Assembly (NCBI GenBank): GCA_965115825.1
Contig: OZ220464.1
Coordinates: forward strand, 2,294,001-2,358,000
Length of the DNA: 64,000 nucleotides
Origin: Bin87 sp965115825
GTDB taxonomy: Bacteria; Chloroflexota; Dehalococcoidia; Lucifugimonadales; UBA3495
Direction of reading: 5' to 3'
How positions within the stretch are numbered: position 1 is the first letter of the stretch; each line of letters starts with the position of its first letter. A program made the position numbers and the translations under genes. Below the pieces are notes generated by a model, which had not been told where the DNA came from, made no database searches, and worked only from the letters and a program-made list of their open reading frames with translations. Of the stretch, positions 9,646 to 19,049 are shown piece after piece.

Positions 9646-9984
9646 ATGCCGTTGCAATGCCGTGTGCTGGATAACCAGGCCGCCACCGTCGCCGACTATC
9701 TGCGGCGCAATCTGCGCGACGCCAGCGCTTTCAACCTGGCGTCGGCTTACTTCACCATCTATGGCTATGAACTGCTGGCAGAGGAACTGAACCGGGTTGA
9801 CAAAGTCCGGTTTCTCTTCGGCGACCCGAAATCGGTAGATGATCCGGCCCTCGGCGCCAACGAACCCAAGTCGTTTGACCTGACCGAGCGAGGGCTGGAA
9901 CCAAATCATGCCCTGCAACAGAAGGCCTTGGCGAAGCGATGTGCCGACGTGAACGACCACAGAGGAAAGGTAATGGCATCCTAG
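9646..9984 (+). pseudogene. PLD-domain SNF2-type helicase, N-terminal fragment
   Basis: The first ~95 residues match the start of large PLD-nuclease/SNF2 helicases found in defence islands: ADYLRRNLRDASAFNLASAY, FTIYGYELL, VRFLFGDPKSV and FDLTERGLEPNHALQQKALA. Full members are roughly 1,000 aa. Here the similarity stops after AKRCAD, and an unrelated tail (VNDHRGKVMAS) leads to a stop at 9982-9984. The break is abrupt, so the gene lost its 3' part by deletion, probably when the present cargo arrived. A good ribosome binding site (AGAGGAGAG) remains, so the fragment could still be translated. Confidence 0.72.
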
Positions 9985-10005
9985 GATCCAAACCCGATAT
10001 ACCGC

Positions 10006-10034
10006 TTGGGATTGTTTCCTGCGTGTGCTATAGT
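10006..10034 (+). promoter_or_regulatory. Predicted sigma-70 promoter of the defence operon
   Basis: TTGGGA (10006-10011) and TATAGT (10029-10034) are separated by 17 bases, a good match to the -35 and -10 consensus. It lies about 75 bases before the GHKL gene. Downstream, GGGGAG and CTCCCC (about 10051-10068) can pair as a short leader hairpin. Confidence 0.6.
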
Positions 10035-10109
10035 ACCGATGCTAACCATAGGGGAGATCCCACTCCCCGTGGGCGAGTGCCTGTACAAACTCGCGCGAGG
10101 TAGTCAGCC

Positions 10110-11630
10110 GTGATAGACAACGCGATGGACAAGACGTTCGACGTCGTCCCGCCCTGTGCGGATAACCTGATGGAATCCTTGCGTGGTACGGGCTACTCGT
10201 TGCAGGGGGCCGTTTCCGACCTGATTGACAACAGCATAACCGCTGGCGCCAGGAACGTATGGTTGCATTTCCACTGGTCGGGAGCCAGCTCTTGGGCCTC
10301 TATACTCGATGACGGCTCTGGTATGTCCGAAACCGAGCTGGTAAACGCCATGAGGATCGGTTCCAAAAACCCCAAGGCAGACAGGCAGCCGTCCGACCTT
10401 GGGCGATTCGGCTTGGGACTGAAGACCGCCTCCATATCGCAGGCCCGCTCCCTCACAGTGGCATCCCGCACTGCCACATCATGCAGTCTGAGCATCAGAC
10501 AGTGGGATCTAGACCATCTGGCCGTTGTTGGAGAATGGCAACTGCGCAGGCCTCATTCGGAATCGATCAGGAGGTATACCAAGGATCTGGTCGACTTGGA
10601 GCACGGGACACTCGTTATCTGGGAGAAGATGGACCGTCTCGTTGGAAACGCAGCAAGCAACGACGAACGTGCCCGCAGCCAATTTCTGGCGTCGCTGCAA
10701 TCCCTTGAGGCTCACATATCAATGGTGTTTCACCGCCTGATGACCGGGCCTCGGTCCATTGCAATTTGGCTTAACGGTCAAAAGGTCGCCCCGTGGGACC
10801 CTTTCCTCACAGATGAGGGCGCTACTCAGCACCTTGGTGCTGAGACCTTGGGACAGGATAGAGAAGTCAGCGTGACACCGTACGTGCTGCCTCACCATTC
10901 CCGGCTTACCGCTCAGCAACACAACGCAGCTGGGGGGCCAGCGGGATGGAACGCTCAGCAGGGTTTCTACGTGTACAGAAACCAAAGGCTCATCATGCCA
11001 GGCAACTGGCTGGGTCTGGGTTTCAAGAAAGATGAACATTATAAGCTGGCCAGAATCCAGGTGGATTTGTCAAACGCATCCGACCATGATTGGGACATTG
11101 ACGTACGAAAGTCACAGGCGCAGCCTCCTCTGCGCCTCAAGCAAGACCTGTTGCGTATCGCCAAGGCAACACGGAGCCGTGCAGTTGCAGTCTACAGAAA
11201 TCGTGGCAAAACCATAGCGCGCAGAGACAAAGCATCCCCAACATTCGTCTGGCAAAGGCGGACACGAGGAGGGAAAGTTTCCTATATTGTCAATCGTGAA
11301 CATCCCCTGATCAGCCAAGCGTTGAATTCTCACTCCGCTACTGAACGGGAATTTCGCCGGGTAATTCGGCTGATTGAGGAATACGTGCCGGTTCAGCAGA
11401 TCTGGGTTGATATGGCCGAAGGAGATGAAGCACAAGGGCAGCCTTTCGAGTCTGCCAGAGAAGAGGAAATAATCGAACTGATCAGGAATCTCTACGCTGC
11501 GTTGCTCAAAGCGGGAGAGACCCATGAAGAGGCCTTGGCCAAAATGGCAATAACCGAGGCCGTCGGAGATCGGTTCGAACTGCTGGAGCCGACCATCCGC
11601 AATCTGTTGGAGGAAGACCGAAATGAGTGA
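10110..11630 (+). CDS. GHKL (HSP90/MutL-like) ATPase of the paraMORC type, defence-associated
   Basis: The N-terminal GHKL ATPase fold is clear: the N-box DLIDNSITAGA (about 37-47) with the Mg-binding Asn, DDGSGM (67-72) and the lid motif GRFGLGLKTASIS (98-110). The rest (to 506 aa) includes a middle domain with a conserved-looking basic tract (IDVRKSQAQPPLRLKQDL). Prokaryotic relatives, called paraMORCs, occur in restriction-modification-like operons with superfamily II helicases and nucleases, and are thought to remodel DNA or protein complexes by ATP-driven dimer closure. The start is GTG at 10110, preceded by GAGG eight bases away. It is the first gene of a tight operon, and its stop overlaps the Z1 start by 8 bases. 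Confidence 0.86.
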   Translation: MIDNAMDKTFDVVPPCADNLMESLRGTGYSLQGAVSDLIDNSITAGARNVWLHFHWSGASSWASILDDGSGMSETELVNAMRIGSKNPKADRQPSDLGRFGLGLKTASISQARSLTVASRTATSCSLSIRQWDLDHLAVVGEWQLRRPHSESIRRYTKDLVDLEHGTLVIWEKMDRLVGNAASNDERARSQFLASLQSLEAHISMVFHRLMTGPRSIAIWLNGQKVAPWDPFLTDEGATQHLGAETLGQDREVSVTPYVLPHHSRLTAQQHNAAGGPAGWNAQQGFYVYRNQRLIMPGNWLGLGFKKDEHYKLARIQVDLSNASDHDWDIDVRKSQAQPPLRLKQDLLRIAKATRSRAVAVYRNRGKTIARRDKASPTFVWQRRTRGGKVSYIVNREHPLISQALNSHSATEREFRRVIRLIEEYVPVQQIWVDMAEGDEAQGQPFESAREEEIIELIRNLYAALLKAGETHEEALAKMAITEAVGDRFELLEPTIRNLLEEDRNE

Positions 11631-14346
11631 TTTCGAGAAGGCTAGGATAATCGCGATTACACTGCTTGACGGGCCCGAACCACCGGACGAGCAACAGGTG
11701 CGATCAGCCGCAGAAAATGCCGTGGCTGCCATTAACGCAGACGTGGACCTGGTAGCGTTAGTCAGGGAGCTTGAGGCCAACTTCAACGTGGTGGTTGGTG
11801 GGGTAGCTACCCTAACCGACGAACATAGTGACCACGTTCCGTGGCTACCAGAGCGACGTGCCTCAATAAGTTGGAATTTCTCGCGGCGCTACCGGCGGCT
11901 CCTAAATGAGCGCAAAGGATGGGCACTGCCTACATTACGCAGTTCTGATGACCTCACCGATAGGATTCTCAGTTTGATGGAAGACCCTGAGAGGGCCGGT
12001 TCCTGGGACCGCCGCGGCATGGTCGTTGGCGAGGTTCAGTCCGGGAAGACTTCCAACTACATCGAGCTGGTCTGCAAAGCAGTGGACGCCGGCTATAAAT
12101 TCGTGGTGATTTTAACCGGGGCCACCAACAGTCTTCGGGCACAGACGCAACTGCGCTTTGACGAAGGATTCATAGGATGGGACACCAGGCTGGACCTCAA
12201 GCTGGGTAACAGTAACAGGCGCGTTGGCGTAGGGACACTGCCGGGTGAGCCACTGCTATACCGGGCTGCATCCGCAACCAGTGCGAAAGAGAGAGGGGAC
12301 TTCCGGCGCGATATTGCTAACCAGTTCATCCTCCAGCTGGGCGGAGATCCAGTTATCATGGTAGTGAAGAAGAACGGCTCGGTTCTGCGAAATTTGACAC
12401 GGTGGGTGAAATCCGTGAATGCGGCGGGCCATGATGCCCCGGTTCCTGGGATACCCCTTCTGGTTATTGATGACGAAGCCGATTACGCATCGGTAAACAT
12501 CCGTTCCGACGATGATGAGCACCCTACCGTCATCAATGGACGGATACGCAAGCTGCTCAACACCTTCGAGAAAAGGGTATACGTCGGTTACACTGCCACG
12601 CCTTTTGCCAATATTTTCATTTCCCCTGACCAAGGAAACACCCAATACGGGCAGGACTTGTTCCCACGAGACTTCCTGGTGAATCTGCCGGTGCCCAGCA
12701 ATCACGTGGGACCCACCAGAGTATTCGGCCTCCCAGAGAAACCTGACGACGAAAGAGACAATCCGGAGCCGCTGCCACTGATCCGTATTGTCGGTGATCA
12801 CCAAGAACACATCCCAGACCGCCATCGCCCCAATCTCATGGTGGAAGAGCTGCCCAAGTCATTGAAACAGGCAATCCTGGCATTCATCCTGACCTGTGCA
12901 GTCCGTGCAGCGCGAGGCACTGGGGTCCCCCATAATTCCATGCTGGTTCACGTCACCAGATTCGTTGCCGTACAGCACATGATCGTCGAACTGGTCAGGA
13001 ATGAGTTGCGGGACCTGCAAAACCGCATCAGGTATGGTGATGGCAGTTCACCTGTGTCAATCGTCAACGAGCTGGAGAAAATGTGGCACGAAGACTTCGT
13101 CCCAACCTCTGCCGAAACCAAAGGAAGTTACCCTGACCTGACTCAGGACTGCAGAGATGTCTCCTGGGATGAGGTTTATTCGCACTTGCTGAATTCATCC
13201 CAGAAAATCCAGGTGCGTGAAGTCAATGGTGCCGCACAGGAGGTGCTTGACTACTGGGACCAGCCCAATGGCGTGAGCGTGATCGCAGTCGGTGGAGACA
13301 AGCTCTCACGGGGACTGACGTTGGAAGGGCTGTCCATAAGCTATTATCTGCGGGCCTCCCATATGTACGACACTCTGCTCCAGATGGGACGGTGGTTCGG
13401 TTACCGCCCTGGTTACGCGGACCTCTGCCGCCTCTACATTTCCGAGGAACTCAGAGAGTCCTACGAGCACATCACCATGGCCACCGGGGAACTCCGGCAG
13501 GAATTCGACCAGATGGCTGCCAGGGAGATGTCTCCCAACGATTTCGGCTTACGGGTTCGCAGCCATCCGGCAGGTCTTATGATCACCTCGGCCGGCAAGA
13601 TGAGGCATGGTACCCGAATGACGGTCTCATACTCTGAGAGGATATTCGAGACAATAGCGTTCCAACGCGATCCAGCAGCCAATCGGCGAAACTACGACCA
13701 GTTCGATCACTTCGTACAATCTCAAGGATCCCCGAACGACGTTGAACCGAGCAGCACCATCTGGCGCGGGATCAGTGGCACCATAATTGCAGACCTGCTG
13801 GAGGAAGTAACTGTACAGCAGGGTTCGCGTAATGCACGTGGGGAGTACCTTGCACGGTACATCAGGGCACAGAACAACGCAGGAGGACTGACATCGTGGA
13901 CCGTTGCCTTGATTTCCAACCCGCAGGAAAAGAAAATGACCCTGGGCGGCCTCACTGTGCGGCCGGTACGTCGGTCGGAATACTCCCAAGTCAGTTCAGA
14001 CGCCGGTAGCGTGTTCCGCATCCGGCGTCTGGTAAGCCCAGTCGACGAGATGATCGACCTTGAGTGTAAGCAGAAAAAACTCGCGCTTGATAATACGATT
14101 TCCGAGTACAGGAAGAACCCTGAGGCGAGCCGGAGCCGGAGTATGCCGAACCGGCCGAACGGCCCCAACATACGTCGGGCCCGCAACCCCGAAAATGGAT
14201 TGTTTCTTCTATATCCTTTACAGAAAACGGACAGCAGCGGCACTCCTTTCATCGGGTTCGCTCTGAGCTTTCCAACAGCTGAGAAAAATACACCGATTGA
14301 GTACGTGGTTAACACAGTTTTCTGGCAGGAGGAGTTGGGGATTTGA
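11623..14346 (+). CDS. Z1-domain superfamily II helicase/ATPase
   Basis: A 907-aa protein with helicase motifs: Walker A GEVQSGKTSNY (about 135-145), the DEAD-box equivalent VIDDEADYASVN (about 280-291), motif III VGYTATPFANIFI (about 321-333), then the Z1 region with GGDKLSRGLTLEG (about 556-568) and the motif VI-like LLQMGRWFGYRPGY (about 585-598). Z1 proteins accompany GHKL ATPases, PD-(D/E)XK proteins and AIPR proteins in defence operons. Here the gene overlaps the GHKL gene by 8 bases, and its stop overlaps the next start (TTGA). It is probably the DNA-translocating motor of the complex. The helicase assignment is firm; the cellular substrate is inferred. Confidence 0.88.
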   Translation: MSDFEKARIIAITLLDGPEPPDEQQVRSAAENAVAAINADVDLVALVRELEANFNVVVGGVATLTDEHSDHVPWLPERRASISWNFSRRYRRLLNERKGWALPTLRSSDDLTDRILSLMEDPERAGSWDRRGMVVGEVQSGKTSNYIELVCKAVDAGYKFVVILTGATNSLRAQTQLRFDEGFIGWDTRLDLKLGNSNRRVGVGTLPGEPLLYRAASATSAKERGDFRRDIANQFILQLGGDPVIMVVKKNGSVLRNLTRWVKSVNAAGHDAPVPGIPLLVIDDEADYASVNIRSDDDEHPTVINGRIRKLLNTFEKRVYVGYTATPFANIFISPDQGNTQYGQDLFPRDFLVNLPVPSNHVGPTRVFGLPEKPDDERDNPEPLPLIRIVGDHQEHIPDRHRPNLMVEELPKSLKQAILAFILTCAVRAARGTGVPHNSMLVHVTRFVAVQHMIVELVRNELRDLQNRIRYGDGSSPVSIVNELEKMWHEDFVPTSAETKGSYPDLTQDCRDVSWDEVYSHLLNSSQKIQVREVNGAAQEVLDYWDQPNGVSVIAVGGDKLSRGLTLEGLSISYYLRASHMYDTLLQMGRWFGYRPGYADLCRLYISEELRESYEHITMATGELRQEFDQMAAREMSPNDFGLRVRSHPAGLMITSAGKMRHGTRMTVSYSERIFETIAFQRDPAANRRNYDQFDHFVQSQGSPNDVEPSSTIWRGISGTIIADLLEEVTVQQGSRNARGEYLARYIRAQNNAGGLTSWTVALISNPQEKKMTLGGLTVRPVRRSEYSQVSSDAGSVFRIRRLVSPVDEMIDLECKQKKLALDNTISEYRKNPEASRSRSMPNRPNGPNIRRARNPENGLFLLYPLQKTDSSGTPFIGFALSFPTAEKNTPIEYVVNTVFWQEELGI

Positions 14347-15365
14347 AAATTGCAGAAACGTGGAGCATCTTGGAGCAGGGAACCAGCGTTACCAACCTGT
14401 CGGGCAGACTTCAACGCCGCATTATGCCGGAAGGACAGCGAAACCTCTTCCTGGGGCTGGAAATGCCCTCGGGCAATCGGATGCTGATCATCCGAGTCGC
14501 CACGGGATCCTTGCCAGAACAACAGAGTCTGCCTGCCTCCCACGGTGTAACCGTGCGGATAGAAAGGCAGAGTGACCAATCCGGTGAAGCCGAGGTCGAA
14601 GTAATTCTGACCGACGCCCAACACCAGGATATTTTTGACTTGCTGGTACGCGATCTCATAGAGGCCACAGAACAACCGCAGAACGAGCGGGCTGGGATCT
14701 CCCGGATGCTGTCCCGCCTCTCAGATTGGCAACAGCTGTTACAGCGGTTGTCCGCGCGTGGTCTGTCTTCGGAACAACAGCGCGGCCTCTGGGGGGAATT
14801 GTGGTTCCTCAAGACTGTGATAGCACCGGTCCTCGGCCTGTCGGAAGCCATCAGGTCCTGGACTGGCCCAATGGGGACGGACCAGGATTTTCAGCTGGGG
14901 ACCGTGTGCATCGAAGTGAAAACCAGTACCGCTCATATTCTTGACCGTGTACCCATATCAAGTGAGCGGCAACTGGAAACACCGGATGATGTAGCCTTGG
15001 TTCTTGTAGGGCTGTCTCTTGACGCCAGACTGGAACACGGCACAACGCTTTCCAGTCTGGTGCGAAAGATTCGTGAAGATGCCGATGGCATCGGTTGTTC
15101 AGCGTTGCTGGACAGTCGGTTGGAACAATACGGGTACCATGTTGCAGACGCCAGCCTTTACGAAGTGAATGGATACTCAGTCCGGTCATTCGAACCATTC
15201 AGGGTCGGACCGGAGTTCCCCAAACTGACCTCCTGCAACCTCCCAACCGGCCTGAACGACATCCGGTACCGGGTTTCGCTGGCCTCGTGTCAGGCGCATC
15301 GGATGAAAAGGGACAATCTGGTTGAACTCCTGAGGAGTACTCATGACTGCCCAGCACTCACCTGA
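14343..15365 (+). CDS. PD-(D/E)XK nuclease-fold protein (DUF4420)
   Basis: The start is TTG at 14343, overlapping the Z1 stop as TTGA, with GGAGGAG just upstream. The core contains QRGLWGELWFLKTVI (about 147-161) and the active-site strand GTDQDFQLGTVCIEVKTS (about 178-195). This supplies Asp, then Glu-x-Lys of a PD-(D/E)XK nuclease, with the helix Glu in GELWFL. The DUF4420 family is known from defence operons next to Z1 genes. In this locus it is the best candidate for the DNA-cleaving subunit, since no classical restriction endonuclease gene is present. It overlaps the AIPR gene by 23 bases. Confidence 0.83.
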   Translation: MKIAETWSILEQGTSVTNLSGRLQRRIMPEGQRNLFLGLEMPSGNRMLIIRVATGSLPEQQSLPASHGVTVRIERQSDQSGEAEVEVILTDAQHQDIFDLLVRDLIEATEQPQNERAGISRMLSRLSDWQQLLQRLSARGLSSEQQRGLWGELWFLKTVIAPVLGLSEAIRSWTGPMGTDQDFQLGTVCIEVKTSTAHILDRVPISSERQLETPDDVALVLVGLSLDARLEHGTTLSSLVRKIREDADGIGCSALLDSRLEQYGYHVADASLYEVNGYSVRSFEPFRVGPEFPKLTSCNLPTGLNDIRYRVSLASCQAHRMKRDNLVELLRSTHDCPALT

Positions 15366-17385
15366 ATCATTTTCCGAGGATCTCAAGCAGGAAGTCCTTG
15401 CCTTGGCTGAAGCAGAGGAAGAAGGCATGATGCTTGCTGACGCATTCACGCAAACCACCTTCGACATGCTGGCCGAGGCCGGCGAATTCGACGACCCTAT
15501 GGTGTGCTACTACCGAGCCAGAGGCATGGAAGTCAGCGGCTATTACATCGACGAGGATGAAGGGCGGCTGGACGCCTTCCTCAGTATCCATACCAATACC
15601 GTTCCGGCGGAAACGGTAACCCGGCAACGGGTGGAAACGGCATTCAAACGGTTGCACACGTTCACAGCATGGTGCCTGAACGGAGGCTTCAAGGATTTGG
15701 AGGAAGCCTCCCCAGTTTTTGACATGGCGTCGCACATCCACAGTCGCCGGAGCACTCTGTCACAGGTTCGTCTCTCCGTAATCACGGACGGCCGAACCAC
15801 AGTGGAAACCCTGCAACAGGATGCCATAGGAGACCTGCCAGTCAACAGATCTCTCTGGGACATAGTGCGGCTTCACAGGGTAAGCGCATCAGGGCAACAG
15901 AGAGAGGCGATTGCAATCGACCTTGAAGCAGAATATGGCGGGGCATTGCCGTGCCTCCAAGCCGAATCTACACAAGAGGGATATCGAGCGTTCCTGACGC
16001 TTACCCCAGGCCGTGTACTGCGGGAATTATATGCTGACTATGGCACACGGTTGCTTGAAAGAAATGTCCGGTCATTTCTACAGGCAAGAGGGAAGGTAAA
16101 CCGGGGCATACGCGATACCATAATCAGCGAACCTGAGCGATTTCTCGCGTACAACAACGGAATTACGCTCACGGCTGGATCCGTCGCCTTGAGTTCCAGC
16201 ACAGGAACACTATCCATTACTAAGCTTGACGGACTGCAAGTCGTCAACGGCGGCCAGACTACCGCCTCGCTCCTGGCCACCGAGCGTGGACGCGCCGACC
16301 TCTCGCAGGTATACGTCGCTGCGAAGCTGATTGAGATAGAAACCGGTGCTTCTCACGATGAACTGGTCAGGAACGTATCCCGCTATTCCAATTCACAGAA
16401 CCGGATTTCTGAGGCTGATTTCTCGGCTAATGACCCGTTCCATGTTGGGATCGAGGAACTCTCCCGAACTACCTGGGCTCCTCCTGCCGCCGGGACCCAG
16501 CAACAGACCAAGTGGTTTTACGAACGTGCACGCGGACAGTACCGGGTCACAAAATCAGCCGAACCTACTGCTGCAAGACGCCGGAAATTCACCATCGAGC
16601 ATCCTACCCGCCAGCGTTTCGCCAAGACTGACCTTGCGAAATTCGAGAACACCTGGGATCAGCTGCCGCATATTGTCAGCAGAGGCGCCCAGAAAAATTT
16701 CTCGGATTTCATGATACGTCTGGAAGAAAGAGCACGTGTGGCTCCAGACCGCGCTTACTTCACACGTGTGGTGGCAAAGGCAATCCTGTTCAGAGAAACT
16801 GAACGCATCGTGCAGCGCCAGCGGTTTGGTGGGTACCGTGCAAACATTGTCACCTACACCATCGCTCTCCTCTGCAATGCCACGGACCGGAGGCTGGATC
16901 TGGAAAAGGTCTGGAGGGAACAGGCACCGACTGAGACGCTGGCAAGGGTAATCGCAGATCTATCGCACAAGGTTCATGCCGTTATCACCAATCCACCAAA
17001 CGGCCGAAACGTCACCGAGTGGTGCAAGACGCAGGATTGCTGGGACGCTGTCCAAGCAATCGCATCTACAGAATCTGTCGCGAAACTGCAGGCCGAGCTG
17101 ATGGGAGCAGATGACGGGCACAAGGAGCTTATTCACTCACTGAATGATTTGCCGAATGATTACATAAAGGATATGAGGCGCGTGGTGGAAATCAACTCGG
17201 AAGGCTGGAGGTTGCTGGCAGATTGGGGATCGGAGACTCACGCCTTAGACGTATCCGAAACACAGCATGCTACCCGCATAGCAAAGGCACTTCAGGCAGG
17301 CCGCACTATCAACAAGAAAGACGCACGCCGAGCCGTAGTCATACTGGAACAGGCAGCGGAATTGGGGTATAATGCAGAAGCCTGA
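15343..17385 (+). CDS. AIPR (abortive infection phage resistance) family protein
   Basis: A 680-aa protein with the AIPR core near residues 245-330: LERNVRSFLQARGKVNRGIR, EPERFLAYNNGITLTA, and LDGLQVVNGGQTTASLL, a glycine-rich signature of this family. The N-terminal ~100 residues are acidic and helical. AIPR proteins were first linked to abortive infection and occur in defence operons with Z1 and DUF4420 genes. Their molecular activity is not settled. The gene overlaps DUF4420 by 23 bases and ends the four-gene overlapping set, so equal expression is likely. A 118-base gap then separates it from the methyltransferase. Confidence 0.84.
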   Translation: MTAQHSPESFSEDLKQEVLALAEAEEEGMMLADAFTQTTFDMLAEAGEFDDPMVCYYRARGMEVSGYYIDEDEGRLDAFLSIHTNTVPAETVTRQRVETAFKRLHTFTAWCLNGGFKDLEEASPVFDMASHIHSRRSTLSQVRLSVITDGRTTVETLQQDAIGDLPVNRSLWDIVRLHRVSASGQQREAIAIDLEAEYGGALPCLQAESTQEGYRAFLTLTPGRVLRELYADYGTRLLERNVRSFLQARGKVNRGIRDTIISEPERFLAYNNGITLTAGSVALSSSTGTLSITKLDGLQVVNGGQTTASLLATERGRADLSQVYVAAKLIEIETGASHDELVRNVSRYSNSQNRISEADFSANDPFHVGIEELSRTTWAPPAAGTQQQTKWFYERARGQYRVTKSAEPTAARRRKFTIEHPTRQRFAKTDLAKFENTWDQLPHIVSRGAQKNFSDFMIRLEERARVAPDRAYFTRVVAKAILFRETERIVQRQRFGGYRANIVTYTIALLCNATDRRLDLEKVWREQAPTETLARVIADLSHKVHAVITNPPNGRNVTEWCKTQDCWDAVQAIASTESVAKLQAELMGADDGHKELIHSLNDLPNDYIKDMRRVVEINSEGWRLLADWGSETHALDVSETQHATRIAKALQAGRTINKKDARRAVVILEQAAELGYNAEA

Positions 17386-17503
17386 AAGAGTTTAGCAATG
17401 ATTGATTACCAATCATTCCACAGTCTGATATGTCGGACGCCAGCGTGCATGGGTCAAGCTTGAAATGACTGTACACCACCACCGATGAGCTGAAGGAATC
17501 ACC

Positions 17504-19036
17504 ATGAAGAACTTCATTCCAGTCATTGATGCTTTCGCGGGATGCGGCGGTTTCAGCGAAGGATTTAACGCACTGCGTCAGGAAAACGGTTTCCCTTTCG
17601 ATGTACGTCTCCACATAGAAAAAGACCGCGCCCCCATCAGCACATTATTGCTGCGCTCCTTCTACCACCAGTTCAGGGAAAGCAATGTCCCCAACTCCTA
17701 TTACGAGTACACCAGCGGAGCCATCGAGAGAGCTGATCTGTTCCGGCGTCACCCGCGGGAGGCAAAGGCAGCAGAACACCGCTGCCTTAGAATCGAACTC
17801 GGTGCCTGCGGCGAAACAGCAGCCCTTGTCAGCGACCGGGTCGGTCGTGCCGTGGAAGGGGCGGACAGGTGGGTTCTGATCGGAGGTCCACCCTGCCAAG
17901 CATACTCCGTAATCGGCAGGGTAAGAAACCAGTCGATTGACGGTTACACCCCAGAACAGGACATCAGATTCAGCCTCTACCGCGAGTACACACGGATCAT
18001 GGCAACCCACTGGCCTGCGGCTTTCGTGATGGAAAATGTACGGGGACTACTCAGTGCACGGAGCGGGGAGCGATCCGTATTTAATCAGATGCTCGAAGAT
18101 TTGCGTGAACCAGCGCGGACGCTCGAACAGCGCCGTGCAGAAAAGACTGGTTGCCATACCTATCGTCTGTACTCCATGGTTTCAGAAGCACTGGATCCTG
18201 AACCTATCGACTTTATGGTAAAAACCGAGCGCTATGGTATACCCCAAGCGCGCTGCCGGCTGCTGATTCTGGGAGTGCGGGACGACATATTGACCGAGCC
18301 GGGAAGGCTTCTCCCAAGGTCTGAATCCGTTACAGCAGGAGAAGTGTTGAGCGGCATACCTCCGGTCAGAAGTGGGTTGTCCAACCAAGATGACCATGAA
18401 CGGTGGATCAAATCTGTCCACAGGATTCGGGAGCAACCTTGGTGGGGCGACATTCCGTCAGACGTTCAGAACCGGATCAACGAAGCTCTATCGGCTATCT
18501 GTGCAACTACCAATGGGCGCGGTGGTCGCCGCTTCATGGACAAGCCATCTACCAGCAGGTACAATCCTGGTTGGTTTGAGGACCCTCTGCTCAATGGAAC
18601 CTTAAATCACGAATCCAGGACGCATCGCGAAGATGACCTCTGGAGGTATCTCTTTGCCGCCTGCGTGATGGCAGACAGCAAGCACCCCCCATTCCGGATC
18701 AGTGACTTTCCAGAAGGGCTGAGGCCTGATCACCGTAGCACCGGAGACGCACTGAGCAAAGGCAGCTTCTCGGATCGTTTCAGCGTAGTATCGGAGAATG
18801 CACCATCAAGGACAGTGGTCAACCATATACGCAAAGACGGGCACTACTACATCCATTACGACCCAGCCCAGTGCCGTAGCCTCACTGTGCGCGAAGCAGC
18901 GAGACTGCAGACCTTCCCTGATAGTTTTTTCTTTGAAGGGAGCCGCACAGAACAGTACGGACAGGTAGGCAATGCTGTTCCTCCACTGCTGTCTCTGCAA
19001 ATTGCAGAGAATGTCGCAAACCTGCTATCCAGGTAA
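17504..19036 (+). CDS. DNA (cytosine-5-)-methyltransferase
   Basis: C5-methyltransferase motifs are in standard order: motif I DAFAGCGGFSEGF (8-20) for S-adenosylmethionine, motif IV GGPPCQAYS (126-134) with the catalytic Cys, motif VI ENVRG (about 176-180), motif VIII YGIPQARCRLLILG (about 244-257) and motif X QVGNAVPPLLSLQIA near the end. Length 510 aa suits a type II-like enzyme with its target-recognition domain between VIII and X. The start has only a weak ribosome binding site (GAAGGAATCACC). With Vsr directly after it, the enzyme most likely marks self DNA for the nuclease complex encoded upstream. The recognition sequence cannot be read from the protein. Confidence 0.93.
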   Translation: MKNFIPVIDAFAGCGGFSEGFNALRQENGFPFDVRLHIEKDRAPISTLLLRSFYHQFRESNVPNSYYEYTSGAIERADLFRRHPREAKAAEHRCLRIELGACGETAALVSDRVGRAVEGADRWVLIGGPPCQAYSVIGRVRNQSIDGYTPEQDIRFSLYREYTRIMATHWPAAFVMENVRGLLSARSGERSVFNQMLEDLREPARTLEQRRAEKTGCHTYRLYSMVSEALDPEPIDFMVKTERYGIPQARCRLLILGVRDDILTEPGRLLPRSESVTAGEVLSGIPPVRSGLSNQDDHERWIKSVHRIREQPWWGDIPSDVQNRINEALSAICATTNGRGGRRFMDKPSTSRYNPGWFEDPLLNGTLNHESRTHREDDLWRYLFAACVMADSKHPPFRISDFPEGLRPDHRSTGDALSKGSFSDRFSVVSENAPSRTVVNHIRKDGHYYIHYDPAQCRSLTVREAARLQTFPDSFFFEGSRTEQYGQVGNAVPPLLSLQIAENVANLLSR

Positions 19037-19049
19037 CAGAGTCGGGGCT

